From assembly GCA_029962745.1 (NCBI GenBank), contig CM057153.1, forward strand, positions 38,655,667 to 38,719,666: DNA of 64,000 nucleotides, read 5' to 3'. A program made the position numbers and the translations under genes. The notes beneath the pieces are model-generated. The model saw only the letters and a program-made list of their open reading frames with translations. It was not told the DNA's origin and ran no database searches. Origin of the DNA: Echinometra lucunter (lineage: Eukaryota; Echinodermata; Echinoidea; Camarodonta; Echinometridae). Of this stretch, positions 57,993 to 64,000 are shown piece by piece (position 1 is the stretch's first letter; the number at the start of each line of letters is the position of its first letter).

Positions 57993-60900
57993 TAGTTGCA
58001 GTTCTTTGAGGAAAAAAGAATAGTGACTTGATATAAGATAATAAGTGCAGGACAAGGGTTGAAAGGGAAGCTTACGCTGTGGGCTGAAAGAGTATGTTTG
58101 AGATGATCCGCTGACACTAAGGTCCCGACACGGAACCACGGCCAAGCAGTAGGACCCTGTGTTTTCCTCAAAGCCGTGAATTAAAGAGCCGTCAGATGCG
58201 TATAGAGACGACGCCGTGCCCCTCGATACAAGGGCAAAGGACCTAGAATTTTTTTCAAGAGGAGAAATGAATTTGAAAAAAAAATATCAATAGAAGTACA
58301 AGTCAGTTTATGGTTGTTGCCATTGGTACAGGGGGTATTCGAAAAAGAAGCTGTTGCACTGCCAATGTTACTCTTGTTTTCATTATTATTATTATTATTA
58401 TTATTATCATCGTCATCATTATTATCATTATGATTATCACTATCATCATTATTATTATTACCATTATTACTACTGTTACCCTATAAATCATCACCATCAT
58501 CATCCTTATTCTTACGTGCGCGCACTCGGTGTAAAGTATGTTCCTTCATTCGTCTGGAGGGCATCGCCGTTTGGTCCGTCTCTGATCGTAACAGAGCTGG
58601 GACGAAGCTCTTGAAGAGAGAAAGACAGTTTACCTTGTAAGCCTCATTCGAAACTCACGTATGAATTCGTGTCATGTACAACAGTTAATGTTTACATTAT
58701 CAGAGAATGGATATTTAGAGAAATGATCATCCACATCATCCACAACCTGATCCGACTGATGGAAGTAAAACCAAATGATTTGCTTTTGAAATAGGCTTAT
58801 GTTATGTTTAGCTTTTGTCATGTTGACTTAATTAAGGTATTGGAGATGTTAGGCCAAGTACAATAGAACCACATCCTATCTTAAACAACTCATTTTACAT
58901 GTTTGAGGATTCGAAGCTCCGGTAAGCGTGCAACATAATGTGTTCTTTCTGACATAGAGTATTAACCATATTTGGAAGACCATATACTACTTGAAGGGTG
59001 GCCTTCCTCTGTGGTACACTGAGGCTAATGACTGGGGCTAATGAAAACACATGCCTGAAGTATTCTCGCTTACCTATTTCCCCGATGGGGTTGTCGATGG
59101 ATCCAAAGAGCACGTAACCTCCCCAACAATCCGGGAGCTCAGTTCTTACAGTAGCGCTAAAGCCCCATGCATCTTCCTCCATGGTATGGCATCTGTAGGA
59201 GATGTCGTTGAATCTTCCAACCAGTTCGCCTGTAATAAGCCAAATCTAAGTGACTGTTGACGTTCAAAAGTTTCGTTGTGTGCAAAAATCCTTGAAAAAA
59301 CAAAGCGGATCATGCTTCTGGTAAATTCATGTTAGTTTTTGTGTAAATCCTTACGGTATATTAATTTTGCTTAAGCTATGCAGCTTAGAATGACCATATC
59401 TTATTATGTAAGAGTACATGTGGATTTACTTTGCAGTAAAGGCCTGTTGATATCATTACAACACCCGTAATTTCTTGCTTTCAGTGTCTCTGTCCCCTAC
59501 CCTCACCCACTGTGATCTATCACTATTGTTATGAATAACCGAGTCAATATGCCTCTAGGAGTAATTACAAATCATTGATTCGGAAGATGTGATTCTATAA
59601 TTATGAGATGATATTTGATACCTTAAGAAATTTACGTTCCACCTACCACTAATCTCAGTAAAGTATCTCCAGTAATAGATAGTGTATCCTGCATTTGCTG
59701 TGGCGCCATCACCTGCTCCAAATTGAGCAAACCGAATGTCGGCTAATCCAGTGCAGGCATCACTGCTGATGAATGCCGATTCGAACTGATATCCAGCTCG
59801 GAGGACGCCATTGAAGAAAGATAACCAAAGGTATGCGTAGGATTCAGATTCTCCGCTGAGCTCTAGACCACGTTGTTCAGAAGCTAACTCAGCGCCATTT
59901 TGGGCGATGGCCGATCTTGTGTTATCGTCAATGCCAAACGCTATGATAATGGTAATATAAATGGTGGATTTTCTTCAAGTCGGGTTTCTTTCTTGAAACT
60001 TTAGACTTTAGGACCATATTAGCAAATTGAAAATAGATGTGTTCATATACTTAGAAAATGGGTACAGGATATGACAGGCTAGGGTAATGCATAAATATCC
60101 GCGGTTCATAATATTTATGATGTTTTGAAGGAAAAATAAAGCATATTAATCAGTTGCAACATTTCAAACTTATGCTTGATGTTTGATTTGTCCTGTTACC
60201 ATCACGATTTGGCAATTACTAGTAATTTATTCAGATTAGAATGGCGTAAAATCAGTCTCTACGAACTATAGCTCTGCTGTATAAACCTTCTGAAATTACA
60301 AGAATCGTGAAAACAGGAAAATGATACTTCGATTATTTTTCAGAATACCTAACCACACAGAATCTTTCCTATACTTACAGACGGTGACTATAACATTTTT
60401 GTCATTGTCCAGAAATTCAACCACAAGGTCACTTTGCAAGTTGGTAGCCAGGAGTAACTTCCTATCTCCAGCAAGGAATGGTCCCACTTGGATGTACCTA
60501 TCATTCGCCCCAGTGGTCTGGGTGTAACCCTGAGCTAGAGATGTCCCTGCAGTCAGGTCGAAAAAGCCGCTCATTAGTCTCCATTTAATTGACAACGCTT
60601 ATTCGTACAGTAATAATATGAACACCTGATGAAATTTGAAAACGTTTCGATCGTGAATTGAATTCAGCTAGTTAATTGATAGTCATCTGTTTGTATTTTA
60701 AGTTCATTAGTGTTATTTTAGCTTATTCTTTAAATGGCAGAGTAGGGTAAGCTTAAAAAATTCAAGTAATTTGGCGTGCAGTATATTGAGTTCGTTTATC
60801 ACTCACCGAACCGTATGAAATAAAGGTAACAAATCCAGTAGGCTCGGTATCCAACGACGCTATTGAAACCAAGATAAAGTGAAGACTGCTCGTAGGAAAA

Positions 60901-61432
60901 GGTGTCCGTAAAGGTCAAGAGTCTGTTAAAGAAAGAGACAAATCTTCCTGACAGCCGTCGCTTTTTATTCATCTTTGATCGCACATTTATATTTTCAAAC
61001 CATATCAGACCAACACAATCAAACCGATCTTCATCCATTTCATACAAGCCCACTCACGTTGTACTGGAGGACAGTCTGCGCAGTCGCAATAAATCCTCAT
61101 TAAGTAAAGAGGCTAATTTCATTTTGCCACCCCCTCCCCCCCAAAAAAATAATAATTAAACGTTTTAAATCACTAAGCATTCTGAGAATGGTTGTTTCGG
61201 ATGTGTTGTAAGAAATGGTAAACTGACCTGCGTGCGCTGCTGGAGTGGAAGCCTCTCAGATCCAGTGCAAACGTTAAAACCTTGGTATCAGGATTTCTGG
61301 AGATGGTAATGGAGAACCGCACGTATCTATACTGGTTCAGTACATCAGTGGCGTCAGCCTGAGCAATCGTGTTGATGTTATCAGATGCACGGTAAAGGGA
61401 CACCGTATTACCATCGTCTCCATCGCCAATCA
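48472..61432 (-). CDS. Gene A: extracellular-type multi-domain protein with FAMeT-like modules and Ser/Gly linker (5' end outside window)
   Basis: Thirteen exons join without a phase error into about 743 residues and end at a TAA at 48472-48474. The order from the N-terminus is two beta-rich modules (exons a1-a2 and a3-a4) whose motif order resembles the farnesoic acid O-methyltransferase-like family (PF12248), a Cys-containing CUB-like stretch (a5-a7), a beta module (a8-a9), a 50-residue Ser/Gly linker (a10), a second copy of that beta module (a11-a12) and a Gly-rich tail (a13). The first exon seen begins in phase 1, so at least one upstream exon, presumably with a signal peptide, lies beyond 61432. 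None was found between 61433 and 64000. The exon structure is well supported; the family names are tentative. Confidence 0.8.
49459..49699 (-). CDS. Gene A exon a12: beta module 2, second half
   Basis: A 241-nt exon, phase 1 in and 2 out, acceptor TATCGTAG, donor GTATGA. It is homologous to exon a9. The single Cys of a9 (AKCL) is Phe here (AKFL), so it is not part of a conserved disulfide. Confidence 0.8.
50075..50212 (-). CDS. Gene A exon a11: beta module 2, first half
   Basis: A 138-nt exon, phase 1-1, acceptor CTTAAAG, donor GTAAGA. It is homologous to exon a8 in length, phase and sequence, so the a8-a9 pair was duplicated as a unit. Confidence 0.8.
50616..50767 (-). CDS. Gene A exon a10: Ser/Gly linker
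   Basis: A 152-nt exon, phase 2 in and 1 out, with acceptor TTTTACCTACAG and donor GTAAGA. It encodes about 50 residues of SG-rich sequence (SSGNTGSSGFTGSSGNSG and similar) with scattered Asp, Asn and Thr. It sits exactly between the two homologous modules. Two other frames are also open (one Val/Ala-rich), but only the Ser/Gly frame matches the flanking exon phases. Confidence 0.8.
50845..52260. mobile_element. 1.4-kb TA-flanked element with terminal inverted repeats
   Basis: The left end GGGGTAAGTGTAGGGAATAC and the right end GTATTCCCTACAGTTACCC are inverted. TA flanks both (50843-50844 and 52261-52262), as for Tc1/mariner-type insertion. A second inner pair (51238 and 52036, GTAATACGAGACC) mirrors the ends. 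No transposase frame is visible, so it is non-autonomous. It sits in the a9-a10 intron of gene A. Confidence 0.75.
52398..52676. mobile_element. Short element with GGCCGT termini and long G and C runs
   Basis: It starts AGGGCCGTACGGGG and ends TTGCGGACGGCC, with G runs of 16 or more and a C run of about 14 just inside. It is related in layout to 34551-34780. Confidence 0.55.
52857..53890. mobile_element. Probable degraded DNA element
   Basis: It begins CAGTGGCGTAGACAGG and ends near GGAGCGCCGCCTCTG, in the style of imperfect inverted ends, with many AAAAGGGGCACT-like internal repeats and two GAGCGAGCG palindromes. Boundaries are uncertain. Confidence 0.4.
54195..54275. repeat. (AAT)n microsatellite
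   Basis: About 70 bp of AAT repeats in the a9-a10 intron of gene A. Confidence 0.9.
54540..54795 (-). CDS. Gene A exon a9: beta module 1, second half
   Basis: A 256-nt exon, phase 1 in and 2 out, acceptor CGTCTAG, donor GTAACG. LLYVRIANQRVEVSLDG then DTAQPDSADAKCL aligns with exon a12 (TVYFRIAEGQVSLALN then DPQQPANSDAKFL). Confidence 0.8.
55449..56610. mobile_element. 1.16-kb nested foldback
   Basis: The arms mirror each other in the same order: CCCGCGAGACCGAAGG repeats, a poly(T)/poly(A) stretch, GGTTTAAGGCGCCTCGTTGC, GTGGCGTAACTAGGATTTCA, and an inner GCGCGAAGCACGGAAG pair meeting near 56020. It lies wholly inside the a8-a9 intron of gene A, ending about 40 bp from exon a8. Confidence 0.85.
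56652..56783 (-). CDS. Gene A exon a8: beta module 1, first half
   Basis: A 132-nt exon, phase 1-1, acceptor TATCGTAG, donor GTAAGT. GFELSYFQDTPASLQGN then SPVFFEFATTEKKTYSI aligns with exon a11 (QFDIASFNTVPDIMRGR then YPVYIQFATDNDVRRYLF). Confidence 0.8.
57243..57277 (-). pseudogene. Partial duplicate of gene A exon a7 3' end
   Basis: The final 35 nt of exon a7, with an intact GTAAGC donor and the following intronic bases, recur here almost unchanged. On the minus strand it is preceded by (CTA)n ending in CTAG, which could act as an acceptor. Because 35 is not a multiple of three, inclusion between a7 and a8 would shift the frame. It is probably non-functional. Confidence 0.7.
57278..57994. 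repeat. Interrupted (GTA)n array with periodic GAAATA
   Basis: Mostly GTA, with a (GGA)n patch at 57411-57455. GAAATA replaces two units at about 57561, 57624, 57678, 57729, 57771, 57813, 57858 and 57921. Long poly-Thr, poly-Tyr and poly-Val frames here are artefacts. It lies in the a7-a8 intron. Confidence 0.95.
58076..58242 (-). CDS. Gene A exon a7: Cys-containing segment
   Basis: A 167-nt exon, phase 2 in and 1 out, acceptor AAATTCTAG, donor GTAAGC. Two cysteines occur in GSYCLAVVPCRD. The last 35 nt of the exon, its donor and the start of the intron are duplicated at 57243, on the far side of a (GTA)n array. Confidence 0.75.
58380..58505. repeat. (ATT)/(ATC) microsatellite
   Basis: An imperfect trinucleotide repeat beside exon a6. 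It is non-coding. Confidence 0.85.
58516..58609 (-). CDS. Gene A exon a6: CUB-like strand segment
   Basis: A 94-nt exon, phase 1 in and 2 out, with acceptor CTCTTCAAG and donor GTAAGA. SVTIRDGPNGDALQ resembles the V.I.DG....L strand of CUB domains, but the full CUB cysteine pattern cannot be confirmed. Confidence 0.7.
59074..59229 (-). CDS. Gene A exon a5: Cys-containing region
   Basis: A 156-nt exon, phase 1-1, with acceptor TTATTACAG and donor GTAAGC. It encodes 52 residues with two cysteines (YRCHT, PDCWG) and a Trp-rich segment. With a6 and a7 it forms a possible CUB-like domain. Confidence 0.75.
59647..59940 (-). CDS. Gene A exon a4: FAMeT-like module core
   Basis: A 294-nt exon, phase 1-1, acceptor TATCATAG, donor GTAGGT. 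The order FGIDDNTRSAI, then YLWLSFFNGVLRAGY, then ADIRFAQFGAG, then YTIYYW parallels the PF12248 pattern (IGG..N..S.I / FWI.W..G...G / V.V.G / G.W). This is the best single piece of evidence for that family here. A profile search would settle it. Confidence 0.75.
60379..60546 (-). CDS. Gene A exon a3: second module, first half
   Basis: A 168-nt exon, phase 1-1, with acceptor CTGACTGCAG and donor GTAAGT. Motifs are YIQVGPF and LLLATNLQSDLVVEF followed by VIVTV, matching the opening strands of the module. Confidence 0.75.
60807..60922 (-). CDS. Gene A exon a2: beta-rich module, second half
   Basis: A 116-nt exon (phase 2 in, 1 out) with acceptor TCTTTAACAG and donor GTGAGT. It contains LYLGFNSVVGYRAYW, reminiscent of the closing VGF...GxxGxW strand of FAMeT-like modules. 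Confidence 0.75.
61228..61432 (-). CDS. Gene A exon a1: beta-rich module, first half
   Basis: A 205-nt exon (phase 1 in, 2 out) with acceptor TTTGTCTGCAG and donor GTCAGT. Segments such as VIGDGDDGNTVSLYR and RYVRFSITI are strand-like. The IG-x-G-D-x-GN-T pattern resembles the core of FAMeT-type domains, which read roughly IGGWGNxxSxIR. The family call is weak. Confidence 0.75.
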
Positions 61433-61880
61433 CTGCAGACAAAATTCAGATTTTAGACCAGTTTCTAATTCGAATCATCGTAGACATGTAGATTAGTGAT
61501 ATGACTGTTTCATTTTGTTCTTCCATATTGAGATGATTATGTATTGGTATCCCCAATACCATCAATATTGCTAGGTAATCTTGCCAGCTAGTGGCCTAGT
61601 GTTGGTTCAGTCTTTTAAGGGACACTCGGGTCATGGGAATGGTATTAAAGGTGACTGGAACTGGAAAAAAAAATCATAACGCAAGGCGGTCGCTTGTGAT
61701 GAACGTTTGGGGAGGATATAACGGGGGGGGGGGGGGGAGGGGGTGTATCAATGTGAGTAAAGGGTATATATAATGACTGTTCCACGTCCACGTTAAAACC
61801 TTATCTGAGATAGACATTTTCAGTAGACATGATAAGTGATATAACCCAATTTGATAAACGATGTGTTAAATATAAACACA

Positions 61881-61884
<4 letters not shown>

Positions 61885-61912
<28 letters not shown>
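61885..61912. repeat. (TA)n microsatellite
   Basis: About 13 TA units, upstream of the first visible exon of gene A. Confidence 0.9.
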
Positions 61913-63835
61913 TACTGAAAGAAATGACTACAAGATGGTCGTAGATTCTGTAATATCTTCCTTTATTTATGGTCAAGCTTTCTATCAGCAAAGATCTTCA
62001 CCAGGACTCTACCAAATCACATAATGATTGATGCCCCTTCCAGAAGCTACGACAATCTTGTTAACATTTCTTTCAGTATATTTCAGTAACCAACTATGAG
62101 TGACCGCCAGCGTTTTGCTCATGGAGCATTTCTAGTATCCAACAATAGTGAGTACATCCAATAACAAAAATTGGAATAATATCAACATAACATTTTTTTT
62201 TGTAAAGCGGTATTCACATGACAAACTTTAAAGCGAATACAAAGTTATATTCTTTGATATATTTGTAGGTGCAAATATTAATTCCATTCGCAATGTCGGG
62301 TGCACAAAGGATAATAATTTTCCAAGTACGGTACTCAATTGTAATCTGTGTAGAAATAAGCAACATAACATATATAAATTACATATCTTTGATTTTATCC
62401 TATTCAACACCTCCCAATGACTGGGCTAACGTCCACTAGAGCGCCGACAAGACTAGGAAGGTTTACGGAAACAAATTATGTCATTTCGGCATTATGTCTG
62501 CGTCAGACGGGAAAAAAGTGAGCACATCATGGTTTCCTAGGACACTGCCAAAAAATCTCTGCTTATTGACTCCAGACATACTTGGGAGTGTCCTAGGAGT
62601 CAATCGGGAAGGGCGCGAAATGCCGCGGAAAAAAAAGCTGATCGTAGCAGGACAACGCAGACACATCTAGGATCACACCAAGAGGGGCAAAATCACGGAC
62701 GAGGACAATCAGGAAGGCCTTCCGACAACCATATGAGGAAATAATGCAAGGTTATAAAATAGGTGCCGACTTCGTGTTGTTCTCATATGCACTGGCGCAG
62801 CCAGAATTATTCGACAAGGGGGTCAAATATGGATCGACTAAGCAAAGGAGCATAGAGACAGGGGTGCCGCTAGAACATTTTCAATTGTTCGGGGTGTAAG
62901 GATTAAATTTTTCGAAAGTTATGCTGCATTCTGTAGTCTAATCTACCCCCTTCCACAAACCACGAGAGGTTATATTTCAAACAATATCGCAGCTGCAGAT
63001 TTTTATTCCTTTAATGTAGTATTTAGAAGCTGCGAAGTGTTTTCTTTCCTTTTTTTGGGGGGGGGGGAAATGACGCTTCTTTCTAGATTATGAACCACCC
63101 CTCTAAAATTTTGCAAGCGAGCAAAGTGAGCAAGCATAAAATACGCTTTATGCTTGCTCACGTAAAAAGGTGTTATTATGTCATAAAAATACACATTAGG
63201 TATCTTAGGCATATAGGATATCTGCATGATAAATATTTGGTCACCTCGCTGACAAATATGACTCTATTTTGGCACCTCGCTGATCCAATATTACCCTGTT
63301 TCTACATATTGAGAGCGAGTGAAGCGAGCGAGGAAAAACACACTCTTTTGACTATACTCGTCATCCAAATACACGGGCCTAAAGATATTTGAGAATATTC
63401 AATTAACCGAATTTATTACGGTCCGAAACCATCCTGTATCTGAATATCATACGAGCAAGCGCAGCGAGGAAGGAAAAATATACACTGGCTTTTTGCATGG
63501 TAGAAGTGTTATTCCGTCATCAAATTACAGTCATGACAATTATGACAATATAAGCCTTAAACTGTATAACCTATCTCCCGAATATGATGCTATTTGGGCA
63601 TCAACCTGTTGACCCTACCGTGTCATGACCACAATGTCCGCAGCCGCTTCGCGCACTCTCCTAATCGGCTCCGACCTTTCCTCAAACATTCCGCTTGGCT
63701 TCTGCTTGCCTTCGCGTAGCTATCCGCATCGCGGAGGCTTTCAGGAGCGTTTGCGGAAGTGTTAAAGAGAGGCGGGATGTCCTCCGGATGTCCGCACGAC
63801 AATGCGGACAAATTGCCGAAGGCGTACGGAAGTTC

Positions 63836-63883
63836 ATTTCCGCATCCAAATTTTGGTCTCGACCAAAATTTGGATGCGGAAAT
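63836..63883. repeat. Perfect 23-bp hairpin
   Basis: TTCCGCATCCAAATTTTGG and its exact complement flank a 2-bp loop (TC, 63859-63860), inside GCGGA-rich sequence. It is probably the centre of a foldback element extending past the window. Confidence 0.9.
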
Positions 63884-64000
63884 TTTGCCCTGTCCGGAAA
63901 GTGCGCAAACGCGGGGAAGTGTTTAGGAATGGTTAAGACAGTGAGCGGAATGCGGAGAGGTTGCTGAATGAATGCGGATTTACTAGATTTGCTTTCCGCG

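Larger units (their letters stand above)
61433..64000. other. 5' flank or intron of gene A, repeats only
   Basis: No exon with matching phase was found. The region holds a G run (61723-61737), (TA)n, GAGCGAGTGAAGCGAGCGAG-type motifs at 63120, 63315 and 63455, and a perfect hairpin at 63836. Confidence 0.5.

Noticed and set aside
57278..58171. Long open frames of poly-Thr, poly-Tyr or poly-Val (up to 297 codons)
   Set aside because: They are translations of the (GTA)n array. Only the last part (58076-58242) overlaps a real exon of gene A, in one frame.
62481..62666. Possible upstream exon of gene A
   Set aside because: There are no flanking acceptor and donor in the phase needed to join exon a1, and the sequence shows no similarity to the modules of gene A.

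Overview
The window is eukaryotic nuclear DNA. It has AT-rich introns, GT-AG splice sites, abundant microsatellites, poly(C) tracts, foldback/MITE-like elements and LINE-type 3' tails, and no long open frames. The repeat style and the secreted multi-domain proteins suggest a marine invertebrate deuterostome, perhaps an echinoderm. That is an inference from general appearance, not from a diagnostic gene. Almost all apparent open frames are shadows. Both real genes are on the minus strand and are built from small exons that I assembled by matching splice sites and codon phase.

Gene B occupies 37793 down to the left edge and continues beyond it. It starts with a signal-peptide exon (37727-37793), then a 27-nt Ser/Gly exon, a short basic exon and two exons encoding a Cys-containing globular region (33454-33618 and 31651-31986). 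After these come 47 recognisable microexons of 15-27 nt, 46 of them in two tandem duplication fields and a duplicated block between 1030 and 28260 or just upstream of it. Every microexon is phase 1-1 and encodes 5-9 residues of Gly/Ser with a few Asn, Lys, Asp or Glu. Together they would give a natural flexible linker of about 340 residues. The array is itself a tandem repeat: five units of about 1.0 kb with one exon each (1121-6110), then about 15 units of about 0.97 kb with two exons each (about 6.25-21.65 kb), then a 2.7-3.05 kb tandem duplication carrying three exons per copy (23041-28816). This is the outstanding feature of the window.

Gene A occupies 61432 down to 48472. Its 5' end is outside the window and its 3' end is inside. 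Thirteen exons join in perfect phase into about 743 residues. The order is two beta-rich regions resembling farnesoic-acid-methyltransferase-like (FAMeT, PF12248-like) modules, a Cys-containing CUB-like stretch, two mutually homologous two-exon beta modules separated by a 50-residue Ser/Gly linker exon, and a Gly-rich C-terminal tail. Genes A and B lie head to tail, 10.7 kb apart. They share phase-1 junctions and the use of Ser/Gly linkers, so they may be members of one family of secreted adhesive or matrix-like proteins (inference).

The intergenic interval (37794-48471) and the larger introns hold mobile-element debris. This includes foldback elements (35101-35546, 36878-37636, 40053-40656, 45643-45816, 55449-56610), a TA-flanked inverted-repeat element (50845-52260), LINE-like 3' tails with 4-6-base repeats, a long interrupted (GTA)n array (57278-57994) and many poly(C)/poly(G) runs. 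I see no tRNA, rRNA, CRISPR array or prokaryotic feature.
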